Source: Legionella nagasakiensis (GTDB lineage Bacteria > Pseudomonadota > Gammaproteobacteria > Legionellales > Legionellaceae). From it: a stretch of DNA of 64,000 nt. Of this stretch, positions 1 to 11,055 are shown piece after piece. The notes under the pieces were generated by a model. It saw only the letters and a program-made list of their open reading frames with translations. It was not told the origin of the DNA and ran no database searches. The stretch spans positions 62,001 to 126,000 of the forward strand of contig NZ_CAAAID010000002.1 in the NCBI RefSeq assembly GCF_900639915.1, in the 5' to 3' direction. A program made the translations under genes and the position numbers. The stretch's first letter is position 1, and every line of letters begins with the position of its first letter.

Positions 1-1029
1 CATAAAGAATTCATCAGTATAGGGTTGACCATAAGCATTGTTGCTTTGGCTTTATTTATTATTCATCGGTTCATCCCATCGTTATTATGGGCAGCTATTA
101 TCGTTATTGCGACTTATCCAGTCTATCAACGCTGGTGCCGCTTTTTAGGTGAAAGGCATAATGTAGCTGCATTCTTGTTTACTTTAATTTTGGCATTATT
201 GCTGATTCTTCCTGTTAGTTGGTTAGTTACGTTGGCTGTGAAAGAAATTCAATTATTCTTTAATTATCTGCAAAAAATTAATCGAGAAGGCGGTCAGGCG
301 CCAACTTTCTTCCAGGATTTCCCGATTATTGGTAACGAATTAGTCGCTTATTGGAATGAACACGTTGGTAGTCCAGGCAATGTTAAGTATTTTCTTTCTA
401 ATTTGCATTTATCATTGACGCCTGCCAGTTATTACATTAAGCAGATCGGTGTAAATATAGCACATCGTGGGTTTCAGCTGGGTTTTACATTGCTTTGTTT
501 GTTTTTCTTTTACCGGGATGGTCATAAATTATTTCAACAAATTAACCATATTGGTGAATTGTGCTTAGGAAAGAGATGGTTCCGGTACATGGACCGATTG
601 CCTTTGGCGTTACGCGCTACGGTAAACGGTACCATTGTGGTAGGCATCGGCGTTGGAATCCTGATGGGTATTTGCTATGGGCTGGTCGGTTTTCCAGGCC
701 CTACATTAACCGGTTTTATTACGGCGTTTGCTGCGATGATTCCTTTTGTGGTTCCTATTGTCTTTACGGTCGTTGCTCTTATTTTATTTGCTAATGGCAG
801 TATGATCGCGGCCATTATTGTGATCGTATGGGGAACGGTCGTTATGTTTGTGGCTGATCATTTTGTCAAGCCTGTATTAATCGGCGGCGCAATCCAACTT
901 CCATTTCTGGCTGTGCTGTTTGGTATTTTGGGTGGTGTAGAAACGTTAGGTCTTCTTGGATTATTTGTAGGACCCATTATTATGGTACTGTTTATTACGT
1001 TGTGGCATGAGTCCCAGGATATGATATAA
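1..1029 (+). CDS. AI-2E family transporter (YdiK/PerM-like), 5' end cut by window
   Basis: Polytopic inner-membrane protein of the AI-2E exporter/PerM family. The reading frame is open to base 1, so the gene starts outside the window. The TTG at 25 is only the first possible start inside it. At least 342 codons are present, and family members run to about 350-370, so little is missing. Seen: a hydrophobic N-terminal hairpin, a soluble middle part (about residues 85-150), and C-terminal glycine-rich helices ending in the family-typical run VLFGILGGVETLGLLGLFVG. The family exports small molecules or acts as a Na+/H+ antiporter. The substrate here cannot be told. It ends in TAA with no close downstream partner. 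Confidence 0.85.
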   Translation, partial: HKEFISIGLTISIVALALFIIHRFIPSLLWAAIIVIATYPVYQRWCRFLGERHNVAAFLFTLILALLLILPVSWLVTLAVKEIQLFFNYLQKINREGGQAPTFFQDFPIIGNELVAYWNEHVGSPGNVKYFLSNLHLSLTPASYYIKQIGVNIAHRGFQLGFTLLCLFFFYRDGHKLFQQINHIGELCLGKRWFRYMDRLPLALRATVNGTIVVGIGVGILMGICYGLVGFPGPTLTGFITAFAAMIPFVVPIVFTVVALILFANGSMIAAIIVIVWGTVVMFVADHFVKPVLIGGAIQLPFLAVLFGILGGVETLGLLGLFVGPIIMVLFITLWHESQDMI

Positions 1030-1087
1030 GCGCTCATTATTGTTCGTTATTTATTTAATTTGAATAATATATAAACATATTGAAAAA

Positions 1088-1108
1088 ATTATGCCAGTGT
1101 GGCATAAT
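1088..1108. terminator. perfect 9-bp hairpin, possible terminator
   Basis: ATTATGCCA and TGGCATAAT form a perfect 9-bp stem with a 3-nt loop, about 60 bases after the permease stop. No T-run follows, so it is at best an atypical terminator. It could instead be an operator for the next small gene. Confidence 0.35.
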
Positions 1109-1190
1109 GAAAAGCAACTGGGAGGACTTGAATTTAGAACATTGAGACCAATTTAATGGTTTATGTTGTATTCGTGCAAAGGGGAAACAC

Positions 1191-1457
1191 GTGGATAAAG
1201 ATTGGCCTACAAAAGATAAAGACATGCATATTGCTCAACTGATTATGGAAGAGTATGCGAAGGAGCAGGACAGCAATTCTTTGGGTTTATTCGAACTGGT
1301 TGTTAATCAGGATGAAAAGCGAATGAATTTTCGCCTGGCTAACTGGGTTCTTGCTATTGCCCAGCAATTTAATTCAATGTATGGTGCAAATCGTGGTGAT
1401 TACATTACAAGGCAAGTCATTAGCCGTTGCATTACACAAGGACAGACCATTCATTAG
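1191..1457 (+). CDS. small hypothetical protein, 88 aa
   Basis: I do not recognise this protein. It starts at GTG behind a good ribosome site (AAGGGGAAACAC then GTG). It is an acidic, soluble-looking polypeptide without signal peptide, cysteine or membrane segment. Predicted helical parts include LIMEEYAKEQ and WVLAIAQQFNSMYG. Coding use looks normal and the ribosome site is convincing, so I take it as real. It stands alone between a permease and a convergent binding-protein gene. The stop codon lies inside a palindromic repeat that recurs upstream of groES. Confidence 0.6.
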   Translation: MDKDWPTKDKDMHIAQLIMEEYAKEQDSNSLGLFELVVNQDEKRMNFRLANWVLAIAQQFNSMYGANRGDYITRQVISRCITQGQTIH

Positions 1458-1474
1458 AGCTTGTTAACAAGCTC
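1454..1474. repeat. dispersed palindrome, copy 1
   Basis: GAGCTTGTTAACAAGCTC (1457-1474) is a perfect 18-bp palindrome centred on GTTAAC. The 19-mer TTAGAGCTTGTTAACAAGC recurs at 8792-8810. Here it overlaps the stop codon of the 88-aa gene and may serve as its transcription end. Confidence 0.6.
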
Positions 1475-1565
1475 TTAGACTTCTTTATGAAACGCTACCG
1501 CAGTGGAAAATTGCCTCAAAGATAGAGTTCGAGGGGAAACCGCCATTCCACAGTGGAGGATATTT

Positions 1566-2309
1566 CTACAGCCTCCCAAAATAAGTTGCATAATCCGTTT
1601 CAAATTTTGGACTTTTTTGGTACTGTAACAACACTTGATTTATAGCCTGAATCAAATCAACGTTACGAGGATTTACAGCAATCCCCAAGCCAAACCCATA
1701 CTCTTTGGATTCTCCAATGGTTTTTAATTGTCCTCCACTGCGAATTTCCCAGTAATAGGCAGTGGGAGTATCCAGAAATGCAAAATCAATTTTTTTTAAA
1801 GATAAGGCTTCGATCAGATCTTCTTCATAGGAAAACTCAACAATTCGAATATTTTTGATTCCTGCGCGCTTAATGACCGTAGGAAATACCGTGCCTGATT
1901 CCACGGCAATGGTTTTCCCTGTTAAACTATCTAAATTGAAAGGTTGATTAAAATATTTATCATGCGTCAAAAAAATGGCATGGCTTGGCAGGTAGGGAAG
2001 AGAAAAGTTGACTATCTTTGCCCGTTCTGGCGTGATGGCAATAGCGCCCACGGCCACGTCTACTTTATCATTAACTAATGCCTCCAATAATTGCCCAAAC
2101 GGCATGCTGTCAAATTGACAGTCGCGTTGCAGCTTGCTGCATATTTCCTGCATCATAGTAATATCAAAGCCAAATAGTTGCTTGTTGCCCCCTTGCATAA
2201 CATAGGGAGGTACAAAATTAGCAACAGCGACGCGTAAAGGCGGATTTTGAGCATATACTGATGACCATAAGATAAGAAGAACAATCAGGCCATAATAAAT
2301 TCTTTTCAT
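1566..2309 (-). CDS. periplasmic amino-acid-binding protein (SBP family 3)
   Basis: Solute-binding protein of the polar amino acid ABC uptake family (247 aa). An N-terminal signal peptide (about residues 1-20, ending near VYAQ) sends it to the periplasm. The bilobed SBP_bac_3 signature is visible: FGFDITMMQEIC near residue 45, VAVGAIAITPERAKIVNFS near residue 87, and the second-lobe hinge GKTIAVESGT. No permease or ATPase is adjacent, so it either works with a distant transporter or acts as a sensor. Convergent with the 88-aa gene. The ligand cannot be read from sequence. Confidence 0.85.
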   Translation of the reverse strand: MKRIYYGLIVLLILWSSVYAQNPPLRVAVANFVPPYVMQGGNKQLFGFDITMMQEICSKLQRDCQFDSMPFGQLLEALVNDKVDVAVGAIAITPERAKIVNFSLPYLPSHAIFLTHDKYFNQPFNLDSLTGKTIAVESGTVFPTVIKRAGIKNIRIVEFSYEEDLIEALSLKKIDFAFLDTPTAYYWEIRSGGQLKTIGESKEYGFGLGIAVNPRNVDLIQAINQVLLQYQKSPKFETDYATYFGRL

Positions 2310-2484
2310 GACTCTTCCAGATGGATTAAATAGTATTGACTATGCTATTAACTTAACTTGATTTAGCGCGAACATCCAGTAAAAACTTTTAGTATAAAGA
2401 ATTATAGCGCTGGGTAGCGCCATGCGGTATTTGAGAAATCAAGTCGCATAAAAACCAATATCTTCCATTCCAATGGATGTATAA

Positions 2485-2585
2485 TTCCCCTTTTAATAAA
2501 GGGAGCTAGGGGGGGGATTTTTGATGGTCCTATTGAATCTAATCCTTTGAAAATCCCTCTCAACCTCTCTTTAAAAAGAGAGGAG
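2485..2585. repeat. composite palindromic intergenic element
   Basis: The gene-free stretch 2310-2676 holds two hairpins, CCCTTT-TAAT-AAAGGG (2488-2503) and CCTCTCTTT-AA-AAAGAGAGG (2564-2583). Between them the arms GGGGATTTTTGA (near 2513-2524) and TTGAAAATCCC (near 2548-2558) are roughly inverted. The unit therefore looks like one imperfect long palindrome of the G-run/ATTTT type often dispersed between bacterial genes. A related hairpin lies at 42411-42439. An open reading frame crosses it on the minus strand, but nothing suggests that it is coding. Confidence 0.55.
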
Positions 2586-2676
2586 TTAATGTAATTTACG
2601 CAATAATGCTCTTTTTGCAAGAGGCAATATTAAAAATCAGTGTAGGTGAAAAGGATCAAATTTTTTCTGGATAACT

Positions 2677-5424
2677 ATGTCAATAACTCCTAATAGCTTA
2701 GTTCAAACAGATATTTTGTTTACAAAACATTTTGAATCGCTGAGTCATCCTTTATCTATGACAGTACGCCAATTGTTAGGCATCAGTGATTATGCTTGCC
2801 GCCAAATACTTCATTTAAAAGAGTTGCTAGCCGAAGAGGATTGCCAGGGCAGGCTGGCCAAAGAGGATTACCAGCAGTTAATTGCTTCAATGAGGATAGA
2901 TAACCCAGTTCAGATGTTTGCGCAATCATTACGGCAGTTTCGTCATCGTCATCTGCTGAGATTATTGCTACGGGAGTTGGCACATCTTGCTGATACCCAG
3001 GAAACAATAGCGGCTTGGTCCGATTGCGCCGATGTCATTATTCTGCATACATTAGCCTATTGTAAAGCGCAATTATCCAAGCGGTATGGCGTACCTCGAT
3101 CTACATCAGGTCAGGTTTGCCAATTATATGTCATTGCCATGGGTAAACTGGGAGGGCGAGAACTGAACTATTCTTCGGATGTTGATTTAATTTTTGCGTT
3201 TTCAGAGGCTGGTTTTACGGACGGGGAGGAATCCATCAGTAATCAGGAATATTACAGCAAAGTCATCCAGCAATTTATCCAGTTGCTCCAAACTGTGACA
3301 ATAGATGGTTTTGTTTTTCGCATTGATTTGCGTTTGCGTCCGAATGGTGATAGCGGGCCCTTAATAAGTAATCTTGCGGCTATGGAAACTTATTATCAAG
3401 AACAAGGTCGTGATTGGGAACGTTATGCGATGGTTAAGGCCAGGCTTATCAGTGTGTCAGCTGATGTACAAAAAGATTGGTTTGAGCGATTGATTATCCC
3501 TTTTGTTTATCGCCGATATGTTGATTTCAGTGTGATTGAATCATTACGGAGTATGAAGGCGATGATTGAACGTGAAATACAATTGGATCCCATGTTGGAT
3601 GATATTAAAAGAGGACGAGGCGGAATTCGTGAAATTGAATTTGTCATTCAATGCTTTCAGTTAATTCGTGGTGGGCGGTTGCCGCAGCTTAGACAGCAAA
3701 ATGCTATAAGAGCATTAAATGCCCTAAAACAAGAAGACTTGCTTTCGCATACAGCCGCTTTGCAACAAGCGTACCTTTTTTTACGTAAACTAGAAAACAT
3801 GTTGCAAGCCCATAATGATCGCCAAACCCATGCGTTGCCTACGGATGAGCGCATACGTGGACAAATCGCATTGGCAATGAACTTTAATCATTGGGATGAA
3901 CTGGTGGAACGTTTAGAACAATATCGAAGAATCATTAGCCATGCATTTCATGCCGTTCTTGGCAAAGCAGATATCTACGAAGATGAAAAAAAGTTACTGG
4001 CCAATCAATTTGCCAGCATTTGGCAAGGGCATGTGGAAACAACAATGGCTGTTAATCTGTTGGCAAGTCTTGGTTTTCAGGAAGCGGATCGTTGTTATCA
4101 AATGCTGCATGCTTTTCGTCATGCGCCACGCTGTCGTCGCTTATCACAAGCGGCACGCCTGCGTCTTGACCGCTTTATGATTCTTTTGCTTCATAAGTTA
4201 AGACAAGTAAATAATACCGATGCTGTGCTGCTGCAAGTCTTGCATTTGTTGGAAAAAATTGTTGGGCGCAGCGCTTATTTAGCTTTATTAACAGAAAATC
4301 CAACGGTGCTTGAAGAGTTATTGCACTGGTTTGCCTATAGCCCGTTTATTACTTCTCTTTTAGTGAATCAACCGTTTCTCTTGGAAGTATTGGTGGATCA
4401 AAACCAAGCTTGGCGGCCTCTTGCGCGCTATCAATTAGATCAGTTACTGCAAGCACATTTAAGCCATGGCTGTGATGAGGAACTGCAAGATGATTTATTA
4501 CGTCAATTTAAACTGACCTGTTGGCTGCTGGCTGCGCGGGCGGAACTCTATGGTCAATGTGATGCATTGCGTATTGGTCGATTTCTAGCAGATGTGGCTG
4601 AAGTCATTATTACGAACGTTGTTATTCTTGCCTGTCAACGATTGAATGGGCGTTATCCTGAAATCATGACGATTAAATCTCGTTTTGCCATTATTGCTTA
4701 TGGCAAGCTGGGTGCTCGAGAAATGAATTATGATTCTGATGTGGATCTGGTTTTTCTTCATAAGGCTCAGTCTATTGAGGAAGGATTAGTGACACGTTTG
4801 ACGCAAAAAATCCTGCATATGCTGACAATGCGTTCGCAGCTGGGTGTGCTTTATTCGGTTGATACGCGATTGCGCCCCTCAGGGTCAGCGGGGCTTTTAG
4901 TCAGTCATGTGGATGCATTTGTTGAATATCAGCGTGTTCATGCCTGGACTTGGGAGCATCAGGCTTTATTACGTGCTCGCACTATATTTGCAAGTAAATC
5001 GATAAAAGCGACTTTTAATCACTTAAAAGCAAATGTTTTGTCTTTACCAAGAAATAAAGCATCATTGGCAAAAGAAGTAAAAAACATGCGTGAAAAAATG
5101 AATAAATACACGGAGAAGGATGCCATTAAATACGTGCCAGGCGGCTTGATTGATCTTGAATTTTTAGTGCAATTTTTAGTGTTAGCCAATCCTGCAAAAA
5201 ATCGGGTACGACGGACTAATACATTGGCTCAATTACATGATTTATTTCATCAGAATGTTCTGACTCAATTTCAATTTCAGCAATTAAGGCAAGCCTATCG
5301 TCGTTATCATGAGGCGATGCATCAGTATTTACTGCAATCAAAGACAGCAACCATTGGGGAGCAGCAGGCGAATGTGTTAGCGATTAGCAAGGAAATTTAT
5401 GCTAGCCTTAGTTCGGAGTTTTGA
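2677..5424 (+). CDS. glnE: bifunctional glutamine synthetase adenylyltransferase/deadenylase
   Basis: Controls glutamine synthetase by attaching and removing AMP, under direction of PII. 915 aa, close to the family's usual length of about 945. Two nucleotidyltransferase halves are plain. The N-terminal deadenylylase has MGKLGGRELNY then SSDVDLIF (about 155-173), and the C-terminal adenylylase has YGKLGAREMNYDSDVDLVF (about 675-693). The paired Asp residues of the metal site are present in both. C-terminal motif VPGGLIDLEFLVQFLV follows. Single gene, no operon partner. It ends inside a hairpin shared with the convergent rimO. Confidence 0.97.
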   Translation: MSITPNSLVQTDILFTKHFESLSHPLSMTVRQLLGISDYACRQILHLKELLAEEDCQGRLAKEDYQQLIASMRIDNPVQMFAQSLRQFRHRHLLRLLLRELAHLADTQETIAAWSDCADVIILHTLAYCKAQLSKRYGVPRSTSGQVCQLYVIAMGKLGGRELNYSSDVDLIFAFSEAGFTDGEESISNQEYYSKVIQQFIQLLQTVTIDGFVFRIDLRLRPNGDSGPLISNLAAMETYYQEQGRDWERYAMVKARLISVSADVQKDWFERLIIPFVYRRYVDFSVIESLRSMKAMIEREIQLDPMLDDIKRGRGGIREIEFVIQCFQLIRGGRLPQLRQQNAIRALNALKQEDLLSHTAALQQAYLFLRKLENMLQAHNDRQTHALPTDERIRGQIALAMNFNHWDELVERLEQYRRIISHAFHAVLGKADIYEDEKKLLANQFASIWQGHVETTMAVNLLASLGFQEADRCYQMLHAFRHAPRCRRLSQAARLRLDRFMILLLHKLRQVNNTDAVLLQVLHLLEKIVGRSAYLALLTENPTVLEELLHWFAYSPFITSLLVNQPFLLEVLVDQNQAWRPLARYQLDQLLQAHLSHGCDEELQDDLLRQFKLTCWLLAARAELYGQCDALRIGRFLADVAEVIITNVVILACQRLNGRYPEIMTIKSRFAIIAYGKLGAREMNYDSDVDLVFLHKAQSIEEGLVTRLTQKILHMLTMRSQLGVLYSVDTRLRPSGSAGLLVSHVDAFVEYQRVHAWTWEHQALLRARTIFASKSIKATFNHLKANVLSLPRNKASLAKEVKNMREKMNKYTEKDAIKYVPGGLIDLEFLVQFLVLANPAKNRVRRTNTLAQLHDLFHQNVLTQFQFQQLRQAYRRYHEAMHQYLLQSKTATIGEQQANVLAISKEIYASLSSEF

Positions 5425-5453
5425 TGCAGTTTATAAAGCATAAAAACTCCGAA
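5412..5453. terminator. bidirectional hairpin between glnE and rimO
   Basis: TTCGGAGTTTT (5412-5422) pairs with AAAACTCCGAA (5443-5453), an 11-bp perfect stem that includes the end of glnE. A/T runs on both arms fit termination in both directions between these convergent genes. Confidence 0.6.
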
Positions 5454-5459
5454 TTGGGG

Positions 5460-6770
5460 TTATTCTAGGAAATCGGCGTATAAATCATAATCATCACTGC
5501 CTTTTATCTTAACTGTTGCAAAGGAGCCTGTTTTAACCTCTTCTTGTTTAGGCAAGAAAACCAGACCATCAATTTCTGGTGCATCACTCATGCTGCGGGC
5601 GATGATTTGTTTATCATTTATATTGTCAATCAAGACTGTTTGCTTAGAGCCGATTTTAGCCTGTAATTTTTTACGACTGATTTCAGCTTGGATTTGCATA
5701 AAACGGTGATAGCGTTCTTCTTTAATGTCGTCTGGTATTGGATTGGCTAAATCATTTGCTTTTGCACCAGCTACAGGAGAATATTGAAAGCAGCCTACTC
5801 GATCCAATTTGGCTGCCTGTAGAAAATCCAAGAGTTCTTCAAATTCATCGTCTGTTTCGCCAGGAAATCCGACAATAAAGGTAGAGCGAATAGTGATGTT
5901 TGGGCAAAGCTCACGCCAATAGGCAATGCGTGCCAGTGTGTTCTCACTGCTGGCTGGCCGTTTCATGGTTTTTAATACCCGGCTACTTGCGTGTTGTAAG
6001 GGAATATCCAGATAAGGCAAGATCAAACCATCTCGCATGAGAGGAATAATGTCATCAACATGCGGATAAGGATAGACGTAATGTAATCTAACCCATAGGC
6101 CTAACTGACCTAATTGTTCACATAAATCATAAAAACGCGTTTTAATGGTCTTTCCTTGCCATTCCGTATCTTGATAGCGTGTGTCTACGCCATAAGCGCT
6201 GGTATCTTGTGAAATTACAAGTAACTCTTTAACGCCTGCTTCTTTTAATTGGGTTGCTTCCTTAAGGACATGAGTCAAAGGATAACTTTGCAATTTGCCG
6301 CGCATGGTTGGAATGATGCAAAACGTACAGTTTTGGTTGCATCCTTCAGATATTTTTAAATAAGCGTAATGACGAGGAGTCAGTTTAATCCCCTGCGGTG
6401 GAATTAATTGAGTAAATGGGTCTGTTGGTGGTGGCAGATGATGGTGGACAGCACGAATGACTTCTTCATAAGCATGGGCGCCACTAATATGGAGGACATC
6501 AGGGCAAAATTCGCGAATTTTTTCAGCTTTTGCTCCCAGACAGCCAGTGACAATGACTCGACCATTCTCAGCCATGGCTTCTTGAATAGTGTCTAGCGAT
6601 TCCTGGATGGCAGCGTCAATAAATCCACAGGTATTGATGACAACCACGCCGGCATCTTGGTAACTAGACACCAAATCATAACCTTGGGCACGTAGTTGCG
6701 TAATGATTCGTTCTGAATCCACCAATGCTTTAGGACAGCCCAAGCTAACAAAGCCGACTTTGTGATTCAT
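5460..6770 (-). CDS. rimO: ribosomal protein uS12 methylthiotransferase RimO
   Basis: Radical-SAM enzyme that adds a methylthio group to an aspartate of ribosomal protein uS12. 436 aa, typical. The N-terminal UPF0004 domain has the three cluster cysteines in SLGCPK (C12), INTCGF and VTGCLGAK. The radical-SAM CxxxCxxC is CNQNCTFC at about residue 144. A C-terminal TRAM domain follows (about 370-436). IIPTMRGKL and the absence of MiaB signatures favour RimO over MiaB. Convergent with glnE; its promoter faces the dsbD 3' end. Confidence 0.95.
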   Translation of the reverse strand: MNHKVGFVSLGCPKALVDSERIITQLRAQGYDLVSSYQDAGVVVINTCGFIDAAIQESLDTIQEAMAENGRVIVTGCLGAKAEKIREFCPDVLHISGAHAYEEVIRAVHHHLPPPTDPFTQLIPPQGIKLTPRHYAYLKISEGCNQNCTFCIIPTMRGKLQSYPLTHVLKEATQLKEAGVKELLVISQDTSAYGVDTRYQDTEWQGKTIKTRFYDLCEQLGQLGLWVRLHYVYPYPHVDDIIPLMRDGLILPYLDIPLQHASSRVLKTMKRPASSENTLARIAYWRELCPNITIRSTFIVGFPGETDDEFEELLDFLQAAKLDRVGCFQYSPVAGAKANDLANPIPDDIKEERYHRFMQIQAEISRKKLQAKIGSKQTVLIDNINDKQIIARSMSDAPEIDGLVFLPKQEEVKTGSFATVKIKGSDDYDLYADFLE

Positions 6771-6842
6771 CTTGCGTATACTTGTGTAAAAAAAACATAC
6801 GAATTATACCGGCTTATACACAGTAAAGTCCAATGTTTAAAC

Positions 6843-8621
6843 TTAACTCGCTAGCGACAAGGCCCTAGTTAATTTGTTATAAAAGGTATCAGAAGAAATT
6901 TCTCCGACGGTTCGAAGATTATTTAATTCTTTACCTTGCGTATTGAAAAATAGAAACGTTGGTGGCGCTACGACGTCGTAAAGACGTTGTAATGCCTTGC
7001 TATCCGCATTGTTGGCTGTGAGATCGATCTTTAATACAATAAAATTCCTTAAGGCAGTTTGCACTTGAGGATCTTGTAACGTTGTTGCCTCAATTATTTT
7101 ACAAGCAGTACACCAGTCGGCATAAAAATCAAGTACGACTGGCTTTCCTCTTGCTTTAGCCAGTGCTTCCTTGAGCTGCTCAACGGTGTTGATGGATTCA
7201 CGGTAAGCCTGGTTGGAGAGATGAGTTTGTAGAGTAGGGCGTGCAACCAAAGGCTGTAAAGGATTTGTGTTGCCTTGGCTTGCACCAATTAAAATTAAAA
7301 TACCGTATACCAGGAACAAGATGCCCAGACTTTGGCAGAATTTCTCGACATGAGTAGCAGAGCGGGTTAAAGCTCCTAGAAAAATGCCTGAAAAGATCAG
7401 TAAACTTCCCCATAAAGCCATAATCAGTGTTGCAGGCAATACACGGTCAAGCAAATAAATGGCTACAGCTATTAATAATACACCAAAAAACGCTTTTACC
7501 GTATTCATCCAATGGCCGGCTTTAGGCAATAATTTTCCCGCGGATGTTCCGATTAATAACAACGGGATACCCATACCAAATCCTAAGGAAAACAAGGCGA
7601 TACCACCAAAGATAATATTACCGGTCTGAGCGATATAGCCTAAAGCACCAATTAAAGGTGCAGTGACGCAAGGGGATAGAATTAAGGTAGATAAGCTTCC
7701 CATCAGAGCTGCACTAAGATAATGGCCGCCTTCATGGCTGCGAGTTACACTTGCTAATTTGTTTTGCCACGAGAGCGGCAATCGTAATTCATAAAAATTA
7801 AACATCGATAACGCTAACAGGATAAAAATAAGACTAAATACACTAATCACCCAAGGAGATTGCATGACGATTTGCAGATTATTGCCCATTAGTGCCACAA
7901 TCCCGCCAACCACAGCATAGGTTGCTGACATGCTCAAGACGTAACTTAGCGACAGGAAAAAAGCCTTACGCGTAGACAAGCTTTCGCCATGGCCGACAAT
8001 AATGCCAGAAAGCACAGGAACCATAGGCAGGACGCAAGGGGTGAAAGAAAGTAATAAGCCAAATCCTAAAAAACCAAGAATAATCCATACTAAATTGTCT
8101 GTGGAAAGTACCTGTTCAATATCATTATCTTCATTTTCCGTGTTATTGGTGGTAGGCGTTGTGTCGTCTTGTTCGATAGTCGCTTGCGTCAATGCCAGAT
8201 CTTGATTAACCGTTAATTTGATTTGTTTTAACTGTGGAGGATAGCAGAAGCCATCATTGGCACAGCCTTGGTATCGCACGTTAAGTAATGATTCACCTGC
8301 TTGGTCGCTGAGGATGGAGACGGGTAAAGTCAGTTGTTTACGATATACCTCATAGGTCTGTCCCTGTTTATCGGTTTTTTTAAGGGATTCAGGAAAACGA
8401 ATGGGGCCTAAATGAATATTGCTATTGGCCTGTGGTGTTAATAGGATGCGATTTTTATATAAAAAAAATCCTGGACGGATGTCCCAATTAAGAAGCAACG
8501 TGTTAGGATCGGATGGCGTTGCAGTGATTTGAAATACCTCTTCAGCCGGTGGTGGATTTGCAAAGCCCAAGATGGTTGTAAAAAATAAAATCAAAAATAA
8601 ACCATAATATTTCATTGTCAT
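6843..8621 (-). CDS. dsbD: thiol:disulfide interchange protein DsbD
   Basis: Moves electrons from cytoplasmic thioredoxin to periplasmic DsbC/DsbG and cytochrome c maturation. 592 aa, full length. Signal peptide (about 1-21). The periplasmic nDsbD domain has C120 and C126 (GCANDGFCYPP). The membrane domain has eight helices with the cysteine pair C196 (FTPCVLPMVP) and C318 (SPCVTAPL). The C-terminal thioredoxin domain has WCTAC (C504, C507). All three redox pairs are intact. A second in-frame ATG two codons in could equally be the start. Confidence 0.96.
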   Translation of the reverse strand: MTMKYYGLFLILFFTTILGFANPPPAEEVFQITATPSDPNTLLLNWDIRPGFFLYKNRILLTPQANSNIHLGPIRFPESLKKTDKQGQTYEVYRKQLTLPVSILSDQAGESLLNVRYQGCANDGFCYPPQLKQIKLTVNQDLALTQATIEQDDTTPTTNNTENEDNDIEQVLSTDNLVWIILGFLGFGLLLSFTPCVLPMVPVLSGIIVGHGESLSTRKAFFLSLSYVLSMSATYAVVGGIVALMGNNLQIVMQSPWVISVFSLIFILLALSMFNFYELRLPLSWQNKLASVTRSHEGGHYLSAALMGSLSTLILSPCVTAPLIGALGYIAQTGNIIFGGIALFSLGFGMGIPLLLIGTSAGKLLPKAGHWMNTVKAFFGVLLIAVAIYLLDRVLPATLIMALWGSLLIFSGIFLGALTRSATHVEKFCQSLGILFLVYGILILIGASQGNTNPLQPLVARPTLQTHLSNQAYRESINTVEQLKEALAKARGKPVVLDFYADWCTACKIIEATTLQDPQVQTALRNFIVLKIDLTANNADSKALQRLYDVVAPPTFLFFNTQGKELNNLRTVGEISSDTFYNKLTRALSLAS

Positions 8622-8791
8622 CTGATAAAAAGAGAGTTCTGTTAAGTATTGTAAAGCATCTTATGGCTGAGTCAAAAATTGACCATCTATATTTATGGCG
8701 ATTGATATGATTGGCCTCTTGCGAAACTCATTTGCCTTGAAAAGAGCGCGGGGAGAAGCGGAGTATAGAATGTCGATTGGAATAATGAGTC

Positions 8792-8810
8792 TTAGAGCTT
8801 GTTAACAAGC
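8792..8810. repeat. dispersed palindrome, copy 2
   Basis: TTAGAGCTTGTTAACAAGC, identical over 19 bases to 1454-1472. The palindrome is broken on the right here (GC instead of TC follows). It lies just upstream of the groES heat-shock promoter. Confidence 0.55.
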
Positions 8811-8843
8811 GCTAAAAAAAATCAAATTTTTTTTCATTCTGCC

Positions 8844-8871
8844 CTTGAAAGCCGTTAAATAATCCCCATAT
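8844..8871 (+). promoter_or_regulatory. sigma-32 heat-shock promoter of groES-groEL
   Basis: CTTGAAA (8844-8850), a 13-base spacer, then CCCCATAT (8864-8871): an almost perfect RpoH promoter. It lies in the 348-base gap 8622-8969 between divergent dsbD and groES. Transcription should start near 8878, giving a leader of about 90 bases. I see no CIRCE repeat, so control is by sigma-32 rather than HrcA. The rest of the gap shows nothing but the palindrome repeat. Confidence 0.85.
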
Positions 8872-8969
8872 GGCAATCATCAGCGTTATGATGTATCGTG
8901 GCGCTAACAAATCAGAGGGGTACTCTGAAAATAAATCAAGGTAATAACCAAACCAGGAGAAAACAAAAT

Positions 8970-9260
8970 ATGAAGATTCGTCCTTTACACGATCGTGTTG
9001 TTGTTCGCCGTCTGGAAGAAGAGCTGAAAACGGCAGGCGGTATTGTAATACCTGACAGTGCCAAAGAAAAGCCAATGCAAGGGGAAGTTATTGCAGTTGG
9101 CGCAGGTAAAGTGTTAGAGAACGGTGATGTACGTGCTCTGGCTGTTAAAACCGGCGATGTTGTGCTGTTTGGCAAATATTCTGGTACGGAAGTCAAGATT
9201 AATGGGCAAGAACTTGTCGTGATGCGTGAAGATGACATCATGGGTGTGGTTGAGAAGTAA
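8970..9260 (+). CDS. groES: co-chaperonin GroES
   Basis: Seven-subunit lid of the GroEL folding chamber. 96 aa, the standard length. The start is the ATG at 8970, behind AGGAGA, giving [18 protein letters not shown]; the frame is open further upstream but those codons lack family similarity. The mobile loop is [16 protein letters not shown] and the C-terminal part [18 protein letters not shown]. It is followed after 25 bases by groEL and shares its sigma-32 promoter. In Legionella the pair is called htpA-htpB. Confidence 0.97.
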   Translation: MKIRPLHDRVVVRRLEEELKTAGGIVIPDSAKEKPMQGEVIAVGAGKVLENGDVRALAVKTGDVVLFGKYSGTEVKINGQELVVMREDDIMGVVEK

Positions 9261-9273
9261 TTTTATCGACTAA

Positions 9274-10938
<1,665 letters not shown>

Positions 10939-10981
10939 TCTTGCTGTTTATCGCACCCTTTAAAAAACCATGTTTTTTGGT

Positions 10982-11014
10982 CTAATGCCAGTCAGTTAAG
11001 CTGACTGGCATTAG
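10982..11014. terminator. strong hairpin downstream of groEL
   Basis: CTAATGCCAGTCAG (10982-10995) and CTGACTGGCATTAG (11001-11014) form a perfect 14-bp stem with a 5-nt loop, between groEL and the convergent mechanosensitive channel gene. No long T-run follows, but a second A6/T6 hairpin lies just before it at about 10962-10978. Confidence 0.65.
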
Positions 11015-11055
11015 GATATTGGGCTGACTGCGTCTCATAAAATCGGTTATCTTCC

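Noticed and set aside
1490-1560. GTGGAA/TTCCAC inverted repeat after the 88-aa gene
   Set aside because: Six base pairs with a loop of about 40 bases is not a credible structure.
2402-2620. Open frame of 72 codons on the minus strand
   Set aside because: It runs through the palindromic repeat, has no ribosome site or family resemblance, and its composition follows the hairpins.
8898-8969. Upstream extension of groES
   Set aside because: The codons before 8970 do not resemble GroES, and AGGAGA places the start at 8970.
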